A stretch of DNA of 64,000 bases, from assembly GCA_050084515.1 (NCBI GenBank), contig CM114271.1, forward strand, positions 40,982,001-41,046,000. The letters are read 5' to 3'. Under the pieces are notes generated by a model that was given only the letters and a program-made list of their open reading frames with translations, searched no databases and was not told the DNA's origin. Both the position numbers and the translations under genes were made by a program. Origin of the DNA: Blasia pusilla. Its lineage: Eukaryota > Marchantiophyta > Marchantiopsida > Blasiales. Shown in pieces: positions 1 to 11,241 of the stretch (within the stretch, counting starts at the first letter, position 1; the number at the start of each line of letters is the position of its first letter).

Positions 1-3000
1 AACTAAATGTATCCTCCTCTGGTGGGTTCCTAGAACCACTTCTAGAGGGATCTCCCCACTAACCCCCCCCTCCCTCTTTTTCCATGGAAAGAAAGAGAAA
101 AGAAGCAAGTCGTAAAATGACAAGGGCTTTGCTACATCTCCAAGGAGTCTCTTTGGCAAAGATAAGGCAGAATCATAGGTTGAAAATTGCGGAATGAGTC
201 AAATAAAGGGGTTAGTGGCAATAAATCCTTTGTTTGGCGTTTGCCATTATCTTGTGGCTATGTTGTGATTGACATCGCCATTATTTGTGCGATTGTCATG
301 CGAGTATCAAGAGCCACAAGAAAATTGCATGGGGATTCAAACTTTGCAACTACCTAGCGACTATGGGCACTTGCATACAACGTGTGGCTATGAGAAGTCG
401 CAATCGAGACCGTAGTTGCAATCGCGGGAAAAGTGGATGTCATTAATCAACCACATAGTGAGCACTCACAATTCATATTCACTAGACAGCCACAAAGCAC
501 CCATACGTAAAGGTAGAGACAAGGAGTGCTTGCCATAGAATCCATATGAACAAGCCTATCACCTTATGTTAGATAGTGATTTACGTATACATGTTACTTT
601 TTGACTTGTGAATCTAAATGTCATAGTATGAATCTACATGAGTTATATTGAACTTGGGCATATAAAAAGAATGAGACATACCATCAAGTAAAAAGGAGGG
701 AAATGAATTTCCCTAAGGCATAAAATGGTCAACACATCCTCTTTTGAAGATGTGAGATTCGTAAGATCCCATATTTCCACACAAAGTTGATGAAACACTC
801 GTGACATATGCACAATAGTCATCCCCACAACAACTTTCATGAAACTTCATAAGCAATATGCAAGCAAAAATTGCATACAAACATGAAAGACATGGGACTT
901 TAAACTTCCAAAATTTAATCTTGACATTTGCTTTTGTAAAGCACGTACATGCATAAGCACTTGGCACTTTGAGTGCACCCACTCTCACATTCAAAACTTG
1001 TATCCTATCAATATCAATAGTTATTACATAATCTACTTCAATTTCAACTTAACTTGGCTCTACTAGGATAAGATTAATGCCATAACTGAAGATAATTATC
1101 CCGAAAAAATTGGTGTTTATAATGATATCAAAATCATCTTTGGGTTGTGTAAGAAGGATTTTGTCAAATTTAGGCAAGATATGAATCAAATCCAAATTAT
1201 GTTGAATCAACAAGTCTTGAAAAATGCCCAATGTAGAAGTAGGCATTAGACCGAGAATATTAATTGGGATATTGGGGCACAAAATGAGAAAATTTGAGTC
1301 AGGTTCATGTCAAAATGTATGTTGCTTCTTTAGACACCACATTTTTTTTAAAGGATCTACAAGTCAAGGTTCACATCTTCTTTGCCTAATTTTATGGGCA
1401 ATATCAAACTCCATTTTTTTTGGGTTCGCTAGAATTACCTCACCTTAACACTTGATACTCAAGCTGGATTTGCACATGTCTCAATCGTCTTGTTGAATAA
1501 GTGTGCCATATAGCTTCTCCATGTATGGATGATCCCTATCTTTGTACCGTCTATGGCATTGTGTGAAGGTTTAGAGTAGTAAAAGTTCACTCGTAGTCTA
1601 CAAACAAAACATCCTTGCTAGTTATCCTTTTGTGCAATGACTCAAGAGGATCCCACATTCGGTATCATTAAAGACAGAACAATATCTAGTATCGAGTTAT
1701 ATATACAATACAAATCATTGAATTTCCCTTGCATTTTCCCTAAGTCTTTACTTGCGGCCTAATCCGCAAGATGGATATGTAGTAAGGAGATACGTGTAAA
1801 TAATGGTGGGTGGATGGAGGTGGAGGGGTATGTATTAGTAACATAGTTGGAGAGGGTTATGCCACCATCTTTTATGAAAGGGCAATGTCATTGGCTGCTT
1901 TATTTGGCAAGGGAGGAAAGTATTATAAGTCACATACACTGTAAATGGATGCATTTGTTTGAGCACTACATTGAAGATGGATTGAAGGCTTTGGTCTATA
2001 ATGAAGCTCAAGTGGAGGCCGGGTAGAGTGGAAAAGGGATAGAAAGGGATACTTGAGGCGATGTTCTATTCAACAAAGTTGCATGCACACAATTCACATT
2101 GTCTATTATCGGATAGTTGTAAGCATGCACATTTGTCCTCATGAACAATTTTTCCTTGATGACTTGGTTGAGGGAATACAATGAGGAGAATGATGTATGC
2201 AATAGTGAAATTTTATGTGCATAATTTCCTTAATTTAGGACCCATATGGTGGATTCGCTACGAGAAGCCTCCGTTGGATAGAGAGGATTTGAGCCTCAAG
2301 TAGATGTGGACGTGAGAGAGAGGATGTTGGATCACGAGGTAAATGGTCAATCTCATACCCACATATGGGGGGAGGGTGCATGGTCTTCATTTTTGGATGA
2401 GAGCATAGTACAAGCATTGTATACAGATAGAAGAAAACAAACTATATTGCACCTTTAAGCAAGAATCACAAGCATGCATCCTGTCAAGATATGAACTTGG
2501 TTAGTGGGAACCTACCATATTTTGGATTTTTGGAGGAGATTTTGGAGTTGGACATCCACATATTTCAAGTGATTCTCCTACAATGTCAATGGTATCAAAT
2601 ACTTCTACGAGGAAAGGCCCACCCCATTGGTCATGACAAGTGTGGAGTCTTTAAAGTCGTTATTCAAATTTACTAATGAGGTGATTATGAGAGTCATAAT
2701 ACTATTTTTATTTCCCTTCTACGTGGAACACTGCTTCTAAGTTGAACATAATATTTAGAGGGATAGAAGATTACATTATGCATACATTACCTTCCAAGAT
2801 TCGGGTAGAGTGCAATCCGACATGAACCAAGAGATAGTCGGGTAGTACTAATGATTCATCTAGATGAACTATGACATGCTTTAACAAAATAATTTAGTGT
2901 GAAAAATATGCATATAAATTATAAATAACTGATACCTCTAGATATATTGTCTCATCCTAAGCTTTATTTCTTTCTTCTTGACTCTCATCAATTTGTAGAA

Positions 3001-3730
3001 CTTCTTTCACTCGTAAACTCCCTCCAACGTGCATGGAATCTAATTAGAATTCTTCTAGTTTATCAATTTGGAATTGTTGATATTACTTGTGAAAGGTTTA
3101 GGGTTCTCCTATATCCACCGCATATAATCTTTGTTTAAGTCCCCCAAACTTTGTGCGCTCTCGTGTCGAGAGCCTTTCTTCGAGTTAGGGCGAGCCTTCT
3201 AGTTACGGCAAACGTGATCGATGCAAGATGAACTCTCTAAAAAGTTATCCTTTTTCAATACAAAATTATTATGTATATTCTCCATTCTCTCACGACAATA
3301 TCACAAATGGAAGTGCCAAGGCAATCACTTCTTCATAACATCAGACCCCAAAATTCATAATTATAAAATCCATATAAACTACTTTACGCTTGTACACGAG
3401 GAAGATAGCACAACTATGTTAAAACCTACTTGAGCAGGCCTATTAACGTCCATGGATCGCTATATAAGGACATACAAAATACAATCCCATGTCTTTCCAT
3501 ATGTGACGATAGGAAGGATCACCGGAGTTGGAGGTTGAATGACTTGGTTCCTAAACGTCTCCCCAAAGTGATAAACTAAATAGCGAGTGAACCAGTGCCT
3601 ATCTACAAAGAGTTCCTTGACATGGTATGGATTGAGGAAAGGAAAGTCGGGCACAACTCGTGCTCCATCCCTATCCACGCTTGACAAACATTCTCTACTC
3701 TCCTCAAGAATGAGTTTTGGCAGAATTATT
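1..3730. other. Gene-poor AT-rich region, no gene recognised
   Basis: I find no ORF with recognisable similarity and no RNA gene. The longest frames are under 90 codons and look random. The stretch is probably old repeat sequence or intergenic DNA. The last part approaches the flank of the chromovirus inserted at 3880. Confidence 0.5.
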
Positions 3731-3761
3731 CTCCCAAGAGGGGTAATCCACTCTCATTGGG
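3731..3761. repeat. Left copy of a short repeat flanking the chromovirus
   Basis: About 30 bp beginning CTCCCAAGAGGGGTAATCC recur with one mismatch at 11212-11241. They lie outside both LTRs and outside the 5-bp target duplication. The chromovirus therefore probably landed inside an older repeat whose ends or internal duplicates contain this motif. Confidence 0.6.
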
Positions 3762-3874
3762 AAAGTAAAAAGCCAAAACATTCACTATTTTAGTATGACT
3801 AAACTCCTCTAAGGTGACAAACCTCTCATCTCCACACACACACCACACTTTAGAAACCTCTCGAAGAATAGACC

Positions 3875-3879
3875 ATGGT
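3875..3879. repeat. Target site duplication ATGGT, left copy
   Basis: The five bases directly before the left LTR equal the five bases directly after the right LTR (11198-11202). Five base pairs is the usual duplication length for Ty3-type integrases. Confidence 0.93.
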
Positions 3880-4899
3880 TGTCGTGCGCCTACTCTCCTT
3901 GAACGTTAATCTTGTTTGTTGCGGAAGCGTGCGTTCAATAGGTCACGCTCTCAACGCTGATCTGCATCCAAACACGCACTTCGGTTAGTCGGGTCTTGGA
4001 TCAATCAGCGGGATTACTTTCGAGTTCTCGTCTCGGACTCTCTCTTCAAGCTCAACCTTCCTAGTTTCGCGGTTTCCAACGCGGCAAGTCTCGAAAGACT
4101 TGGGACAGACTTTTACAGTCGGTTCGGGAACTGAAAGCGGCGTTTCGCGCCTAAGCGGTTCCAAGCTGTCCGATGAACATCCAATGAGTTCCTCACCAAG
4201 ACTCGCACTGAAGTGAATCTCGGGTTGGAATCCAAGTGTGGCGTACAAAGTCCACTCCCTTGGATCAGGTTTGGGTTTGGGTTTCGCGCCAAACTCCGTT
4301 TCATCCGTGCCTCAAAGCGCCGTTTGGCGCCCAAAGTGGGTTTCGTTTCCGAGACATCTCAGAGAAGGTACTCCCCTTACTAGTACTTCTGGGGATCTCC
4401 GGGGCCCCCTACATTTAGGGAAAGACACCGGGCCCCTCAATTGGCCCTCAACCCGATTGCTCTCTGAATCGTTTTCGGCCAATATCTCAGCCTGTACTTA
4501 TGCGTTTGCTGAGATCTTTGGTGCGTTGGAAGCGTCTCAAGATCAGCTTTCCAACGCGCCCTTAGTTGTCCCGAACGCATCTTGGAGCTCAACGTTATGG
4601 TCCTAAACACAGTCAGATTCTCCCAAGCGCTAGTCATGTTCCAAAGCGGTTCTCACCTCTTTGGCAACCAACCTCCAAGACTCAACTCATCTCAAGTCTC
4701 GGCTCGCGTTTGGTCTAGGTTTCCTGGTCGCGACCACTAACGCATGAAACGCACAACTCTGTTCGCGTTTCGTCTCTTAGACTTTTTCAGAGACTCTACC
4801 AAACGCCTCTCCAAAGCGCAAACCTCGCGGCGTGAGTTTCTTTGAGTTCGATGTTTAAGCGCGCGTATTTGGTGTTGTTTGGTTATGAGGGTCGCGACA
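3880..4899 (-). repeat. Chromovirus 3' LTR
   Basis: This is the downstream LTR in the element's orientation, the partner of 10178-11197. Its minus-strand start (TGTCGCGACC) follows a purine-rich tract at 4900-4914. Confidence 0.93.
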
Positions 4900-4914
4900 C
4901 TCACCCCTCCTTAG
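4900..4914 (-). other. Polypurine tract of the chromovirus
   Basis: On the minus strand a purine-rich run (AAGGAGGGGTGAG) lies directly upstream of the 3' LTR, where plus-strand synthesis would be primed. Confidence 0.7.
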
Positions 4915-5639
4915 AAGGTTGATGTCTCATCAGCGCAAACCTTATTGATGTTAAGTTGGGAAGCCGACCCTTAAACGAATCGCGTTACGGTAGCTAACCC
5001 ATAATTCCTCTTTTTGGCTTAAGTCTTAGGTTTGTCGCTTGCGACACTTAGACTTATTAGCTTTACGCTTTCGATGAGCCTAGACTAGTTACGCCAAACT
5101 AATCTAACTATCAAAATAAGCTCACTAAGTCTGCAACCTAACACTTCACTCACTATTTGTAAACAAACTTTGTCTACCTAGCCAACTCGTACTACTTTTG
5201 GGTCACTGTATTCCACCTAGGCGCGTCACTAAGTTCAGTCATGAAACATGAATGAGATCACCACAAACCCCAAGACAGACTCATCTGCCCCGCCCGGCGT
5301 TAGGCGAGCCCAAATGCTAGTACTTCAACACTTGGTCTGATCTAGATGCCTTATCTGAATACAAGCTCTCACCTCAAATACTCATTGTTTGGTCTCCTTG
5401 ACTTACATCCTAAGCATATGAAGAACTACTCATTGCCTTGCACAAACCAAACTCAAAATTACAATACAAGCATCGAATCTCCAAATCCATGTCTTCTTTA
5501 TTGCAACAACTAAACCTTTCTAGTTACAACGGGTTATCGGCCCAAGCTTTCGGTCACAAGTTATGTCCATTGCTTCACCATGTACTAACGCACGTGCCTT
5601 TCTTGCATCCATCTGAAGTCACGCAATGCTTCTTGCGCA
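4915..5639 (-). other. Chromovirus 3' untranslated segment
   Basis: About 725 bp between the chromodomain and the polypurine tract. I see no conserved coding motif here. It is within the expected range for a 3' untranslated region of this element type. Confidence 0.6.
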
Positions 5640-5910
5640 TGTTCTAGATCCGCCTCCGCAATCCAAGTCGCCTCTTTCACATGATAGCCTTTCCACTTGA
5701 CCAAGTACTCGTACTTGGTGGCCCTCGTCTGGGCAGCAGAATAGTCTCAACCTCGAACTCTGGTTCCTCATTTACGATGACGGTTGTGGTCTCAACATCC
5801 TCCTTCGCTCCGGGCACATTGTCTTGAAGATACTTCTTCAATAATGACACATGGAAAGTCGGGTGAATCTTGAACTTCGTTTGGCGGCTCAAGCGTGTAC
5901 ACATCCTCAA
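5640..5910 (-). pseudogene. Chromovirus integrase tail and chromodomain (frameshifted)
   Basis: On the minus strand, KFKIHPTFHVSLLKKY is the classical pre-chromodomain segment of plant chromoviruses. After a one-base shift, the stretch from about 5735 to 5650 reads KYEYLVKWKGYHVKEATWI, a chromodomain core with its aromatic residues (Y, W, W). In the family this domain helps direct integration to methylated-histone chromatin. Confidence 0.85.
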
Positions 5911-5925
5911 GCGGCCTTGCCTTGA

Positions 5926-7100
5926 TCACATACTGGTCCAGCATACTTGGTGACAATTTATGAACAATTCTTTCGGAAGAGTGAGATTCTTAACACTCAA
6001 CCACACTTGTTCCCCAACTTGGAAACTCACATGGCGCCGACTTTTGTTAGCATGCTTTACGTACCTTAGTTGAGCCTTGGCGAGACTTTCTCTCGCTTCG
6101 CTCTTGTCGTTCTGCATTTCCACTAACAAACATTCGCCGTTGCTTGGCGAGTGTGTGTCGATGTATTGCCCTTCGAAAGAGCTAAGTCAAGAGGCCCTTC
6201 GGTTCTCTTTGATACGCCCGGAAAAGCGGAGATTCTCGGTTGCGAGAATGCTTAGTCGAGTTGTAACAATACTCAGCCATACTTAACCACTTGGCCCAAT
6301 CTCTTTGGTCGCACTCACGTAATTCCGTAAGTATTGGTTTCGACCGAGTTTACTTTTCCGTTTGCCCATCCGTTTGAGGATGGAAGGCGTACTAAAGCTG
6401 AGTTTGGTCGGAACCTCTGAATAGATGTTTCCAAAGGCCTTTGGTAAACCGGATCGATCGGACACAATGCTCCTAGGCAATCCGTGCGCACGCCACCAAC
6501 CATCCAGGAATAGTCGGGAAGTCGCGTGAGGCGTCGTCGAGACTCTCTCGTCGGCACAAACCTCCCCAACTTGCTAAACCGATCAACTATCACAAGTATA
6601 GCGTTGTATCCCTCGGATTCTGGAAGACTCGTAATGAAATCCATGCTAATGCTTTGCAAGGGTCCCTCGGGATTGGCAAAGGATGAAGTAAACCTTGTTT
6701 CTTCGCATAAGACAGCTTGGTTACTTTGGCGAGTCACGCATGTTTTCACATATTGAGCAACATCTTCCTTCATGTTGGGCGGAAGAACCTCTTAGACAAA
6801 ACAACAAAGTGGATTTCTCCCCTTTGTGTCCCGCCAAAGGTCCATCATGACATTCCACAAACACCTTGGTCCGTAGCTTGCCTTGGCCTACATAGATCTG
6901 CTCTGCTTAAACCTTAGCAAGCCGTGTCTCAAACTCAGATTGGCCACCTTTCGCCCGCTTTAACTTCCCAAGGTACTCCTCGCTTGCTCATCCTTCATGT
7001 ATCCTTCACGAATCCTTCTTTCAGTGTGTTTGTTTCATTAGGGAACATTGCTCTCAACACTTGTGTAAATCGATGGCATGTGTTCATCCTGCGACTTCAT
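5926..7100 (-). pseudogene. Chromovirus integrase (frameshifted)
   Basis: On the minus strand the zinc-binding region is degraded but its tail YVKTCVTRQSNQ is visible near 6750. The catalytic core follows with SISMDFITSLPES and ILVIVDRFSKLGRFVP near 6690-6560, then the second acidic site around 6470 (SIVSDRSGLP) and the third acidic region near 6360. The C-terminal part, with HVSFQVGEQVWLSVKNL, lies at about 6040-5970. Several indels separate these blocks. Confidence 0.85.
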
Positions 7101-7199
7101 CTGGAATGACATTGTCTTTCCCGGCTTGTGGATTAGCTCCACATTCATCAACGCCAAGGTATCATGCCACGAAGTTGTTTTGGCGTCAGCGATCTGGGT

Positions 7200-7690
7200 C
7201 TCAAAATACTTGAGCGATATGTTATCGGTGAATACTCGAGTCTGTGAAGTCCCAAATAGTGCGCCACTTCCTCAAGCAATGAACCACCATAAACAACTCT
7301 TTCTCATGGTAGGCCATCTCCTTCGGTGTCGTCAGCTTCTTGCTTTCGTATGCTCTGAGTCTCCTTTTTGCACCAACATTCTGCAATCGCGAAATCACTA
7401 GCATCCGTGTGCACCTCGAGCGGTTGTTCAAACTCGGCGATTTGAAGCGGTTCTGCGAGAGGATCTCTTTGACTTCGATTGAGCGCTTTATCCACTTCCT
7501 CGGTCCATGTAGTATTGGCAAACTTTGCGGTCCAATCCGTGAGAGGTTTCACTATGCCGAAAAATTCTTCACGTATGTCGGTAAAGCTGGGCGACTCGAT
7601 GAACCTTCTCATCCCCTTCACCGTGGAAGGCGGTTCCCATTCGGCAATCGCGCTCACCTTTTCCATGTCTGGACTCACTCCATCCGCCTG
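7200..7690 (-). pseudogene. Chromovirus RNase H domain (frameshifted)
   Basis: On the minus strand the connection and RNase H region is recognisable. It includes a tether-like TDWTAKFANTTWTEE, the catalytic-Asp context LEVHTDASDFAIA, and a second conserved region YHEKELFMVVHCLRKWR. At least two frames are needed to read it through. Confidence 0.8.
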
Positions 7691-9070
7691 ACCACATGTC
7701 CCAAGAACTTGATCTTCGTCAAACCGAACTCACTCTTATCCGCATTCGCATCTGACTTGTTAGCCTAAGTTTCTCAAACACCGTCTTCAAATGTCGGCGT
7801 GCTCCTCTAGTGTTTTCGAATAGATGAGTATGTCATCTATATAGATGATCACAAACTCATCCGTCTCCTTGTGAAAGATGGAGTTCATCAAAGTGTAAGC
7901 GTCGGAGGCGCATTACAAAGACCGAAAGGCATTACTACAAACTCGAGCGAACCGTATCTCGTCCTACGAGGCGGTCTTCTCTACATCCGCCCGGCAATCC
8001 GAATCTGATAATATCTGATTTCAGGTCAATCCGGCTGAAATACTTGGCACCCGACAATCGATCAAAGAGGTCATCCATCCTCGGTAGAGATAGTTATTCT
8101 TACCGTCACTTTATTCAGCGCCCGATAATCAACACGAGTCTCAACTTCCCATCCTTCTTCTTGACAAAGAGGGCGGGCGCCCCATAAGGTGACTTGCTCG
8201 TTCGGATGTAACCCCTCTCTAGGAGTTCACCCAACTGTTTCTTCAACTCAGCAAGTTCCTCTTGATTCAACCTATATGGTGCCTTTGAAGGTGGTTGAGA
8301 TCTGGTATCACCTCAATCTTATGATCAACCGCCCTATGTGGTGGCAACTCGTCGGAAGCTCCTTAGTCAACACATCTTCAAATTCTTTCACAACTCTCTT
8401 GAGTGTTTGAGGGATCTCCTTGAAGCTGAGTTCTGATCTCTGCATCTTGCGCTTGCATCATCCTCTACTCGTCTCATCAAGCAAAGGAATCCTTCCTCTC
8501 TTCGGCCAAACTTCGTCCTCGTGATGGCGTTCACCAACTCCGTCTTTCTAGGCACCTCACGAACCAATCGGCGTCCGTCCGTTTGCCGTTAACCAAGGCG
8601 CTTAACCTCAAGGTCTCGCCTCGGTTCCACCTCATCGCATCCAGAACGTGTTCCCCAAGACTCCGTCGATACCGTCCATCTATAAGCTGTAAAATTCTCC
8701 TTCAACTCAAATACTCGCATCTCACAACTAGCCCTAAAACCAGATCGATGTGCGGTGGGATTTTCCTCGCGAATCCTACCTAATGGGTTCATCCGCTTTG
8801 GTGGTTGGCAATCCCAACGTTTTTACGATTCTCGGACTCAGAATGAGTCGAAGCACTGTATCAACGAGCAACATCACATCGCGATTAGCGATCTTGGATC
8901 CTAGGTAAACCAAATTGGGCGTTCTCTTGGTGACTTGTAGAGATGTATCTAGATCTCCCTCCGATAAATGCTTAGCGGCAAAGCGCAATCATACTCGGTT
9001 TACTAACCTTGGGCCTCACACATTCCTTAGCCATATGCCGGGTTCGCCACAATTATAACAAATCACTTTG
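7690..9070 (-). pseudogene. pol: Chromovirus zinc knuckle, protease and reverse transcriptase (frameshifted)
   Basis: On the minus strand, after the CCHC knuckle (about 9065-9010), comes a protease-like stretch at about 8990-8776 with LLVDT, where the following glycine of the active site is disrupted. Reverse transcriptase follows, with a DLFDRLSGAKYFSRIDLKS stretch near 8020-8085 and the catalytic YIDD box near 7826-7837 in the context VIIYIDDILIYSKTLEEH. Stops and one-base shifts break the frame repeatedly. Confidence 0.85.
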
Positions 9071-9187
9071 GCATTCGTTGACCGTGGCGGCCCCTTCGGC
9101 CAGCGTTGAGTTCCACTCGTTTCGCATTTGAGGCGAGAGACCCTCGTGGTCGCGCTCACCCCCATTCAAACCCTCTTGGATGTCCCT

Positions 9188-10267
9188 TTATTCTTCGTAA
9201 CTTAGAAAAACTTTTTGTCTCAAAGGGTTTGGGTGTTGGACTTCATCGTCCCCAATCCGCTCGGCTAGTCTCAAGAGGTCGCGCGCGTCTGGGATGTGAG
9301 GCATACGAAAGAGAGCCTTCTCGGCACTCGGTTTGAGCCCACTTAGGAAGATCACCTTTTTAGTATGTTCATCCGTGGAAAGTGCACTCATAAGCGCACT
9401 AAACTCTCGCACATAAGCACCAAGTGATCCACTCTGGCGCAACCTCACCACCTCCATGCCATCGCGGTACTCCTGATATTCGGGTGAATCGGTTCCCAAT
9501 CAACTCCTTGAAATCTTCCCAACTCAACGTTTTCCCACGACCTAGATGTTCTTTCCGGTGAGCCGTCCACCAATGGAGAGCGTGATCCTTGTAAAGCGTG
9601 ACCGCTCTGATCACCTTGTCTTGTTCATCGCCTTTTGCGCCGAAATAGAGTTCGAGTTCCGTTAGAAACTTCGCTCACTTTCGAGAACGCCCCATTCTGT
9701 GAATGGCGTTGGCAAATTAGTCTTACAAAGCTTCTTGCCAGAACTAGAGGCTCCATTTGACTTGAATTCGAGATCACCTTGCTCTGTTCGACCATTTGGT
9801 CCGCCATCACCTTCATCAATCCCATCATTTGGGTATAAAAGGCCGGATCGTTTAAGTTTGGACCCGAAGGTCCAGCGGAAAGATTTTCGGTTGGAACATC
9901 CTCATATGGGACTCGGCACCGGGAGTCGCAAATTCCACCTCCGGCTCTCGGTCCGTCATTGATTAAATCTCTTGGCTTCTTTGCTTTGACTCGCGGTTTC
10001 CTCGGTTCTTCGCCCTTGGTCGCCATTTGCGAGTCGTCGCCTTTTCTCAGATCTCCTCCTCGCCTCTTGCGTTCCTCCTCGCGTCGCGGTCTTCCGGCTA
10101 CCTTGAGTTCTCCCCAAAGCGTCCAGATCTTCAACGACCCCAAGTTCACGCTCATCAAGGAATTGCTCGATACCACGTGTCGTGCGCCTACTCTCCTTGA
10201 GCGTTAATCTTGTTTGTTGCGGAAGCGTGCGTTGATGAGTCACGCTCTCACGCTGATCTGCATCCAA
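9188..10267 (-). pseudogene. gag: Chromovirus gag (frameshifted)
   Basis: The capsid region is readable on the minus strand in overlapping frames. The N-terminal charged part lies at about 10267-9625 and a retrotransposon-gag core at 9614-9188. The core holds the typical ALHWW, the WEDFKELIGNRF segment and LRQSGSLGAYVREFSALMSAL. A CCHC knuckle with YNCGEPG follows at about 9065-9010. The frame changes at least three times. A functional gag would be one continuous frame feeding pol. Confidence 0.88.
10159..10175 (-). other. Primer binding site, initiator tRNA-Met type
   Basis: On the minus strand, two bases inside the 5' LTR, the sequence TGGTATCGAGCAATTCC closely resembles the plant initiator-Met primer site, which begins TGGTATCAGAGC. 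One A appears to be missing. This supports both the orientation and a plant-type element. Confidence 0.75.
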
Positions 10268-11197
10268 ACACGCGCCGGTTAGTCGGGTCTTGGATCAATC
10301 AGCGGGATTACTTTCGAGTTCTCGTCTCGGACTCTCTCTTCAAGCTCAACCTTCCTAGTTTCGCGGTTTCCAACGCGGGCAAGTCTCGAAAGACTTGGGA
10401 CAGACTTTTCAGTCGGTTCGGGAACTGAAAGCGGCGTTTCGCGCCTAAGCGGTTCCAAGCTGTCGATGAACATCCAATGAGTTCCTCACCAAGACTCGAC
10501 GAAGTGAATCTCGGGTTGGAATCCAAGTGTGGCGTACAAAGTCCACTCCCTTGGATCGGGTTTGGGTTTCGGGTTTCGCGCCAAACTCCGTTTCATCCGT
10601 GCCTCAAACGCCGTTTGGCGCCCAAAGTGGGGTTTCGTTTCCCGAGACATCTCAGAGAAGGTACTCCCCTTACTAGTACTTCTGGGGATCTCCGGGGCCC
10701 CCTACATTTAGGAAAGACACCGGGCCCCTCAATTGGCCCTCAACCCGATTGCTCTCTGAATCGTTTTCGGCCAATATCTCAGCCTGTACTTATGCGTTTG
10801 CTGAGATCTTTGGTGCGTTGGAAGCGTATCAAGATCAGCTTTCCAACGCGCCCTTAGTTGATTCGAACGCATCTTGGAGCTCAACGTTATGGTCCTAAAC
10901 ACAGTCAGATTCTCCCAAACGCTAGTCATGTTCCAAACTGGTTCTCACCTCTTTGGCAACCAACCTCCAAGACTCAACTCATCTCAAGTCTCGGCTCGCG
11001 TTTGGTCTAGGTTTCCTGGTCGCGACCACTAACGCATGAAACGCACAACTCTGTTCCGCGTTTCGTCTCTTAGACTTTTTCCAAGAGACTCTACCAAACG
11101 CCTCTCCAAAGCGCAAACCTCGCGGCGTGAGTTTCTTTGAGTTCTGATGTTTTGCTTGGCGCGTATTTGGTGTTGTTTGGTTATGAGGGTCGCGACA
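10178..11197 (-). repeat. Chromovirus 5' LTR
   Basis: This is the upstream LTR in the element's own orientation. It is collinear over its whole length with 3880-4899. The roughly 25 differences I could count by eye are mostly single-base insertions or deletions, many next to CG dinucleotides. It is rich in CG compared with the surrounding AT-rich DNA. Confidence 0.93.
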
Positions 11198-11202
11198 ATG
11201 GT
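11198..11202. repeat. Target site duplication ATGGT, right copy
   Basis: Exact match to 3875-3879, directly adjoining the end of the right LTR. It fixes the element boundary. Confidence 0.93.
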
Positions 11203-11211
11203 CAAGTTACT

Positions 11212-11241
11212 CTCCCAAGAGGGGTGATCCACTCTCATTGG
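11212..11241. repeat. Right copy of the short repeat flanking the chromovirus
   Basis: This matches 3731-3761 with a single A/G difference. Downstream, on the minus strand, is a TATA-like string (around 11336-11345), so 11203-11760 may be part of an older minus-oriented LTR that hosted the insertion. That last point is inference. Confidence 0.55.

Larger units (their letters stand above)
3880..11197 (-). mobile_element. Full-length Ty3/gypsy chromovirus, minus strand, frameshifted
   Basis: This is a complete LTR retrotransposon of 7318 bp. Both LTRs are 1020 bp (3880-4899 and 10178-11197), begin TG and end CA, and are flanked by the 5-bp target duplication ATGGT (3875-3879 and 11198-11202). 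Read on the minus strand, the order is primer site, gag, CCHC knuckle, protease, reverse transcriptase, RNase H, integrase, chromodomain, polypurine tract. This is the layout of plant chromoviruses. The proteins are split over many frames by single-base indels, so this copy should not make a functional polyprotein. Perfect target duplication and very similar LTRs point to a fairly recent insertion, which sits oddly with so much frame damage. Residual sequencing error is a real alternative. Confidence 0.95.
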
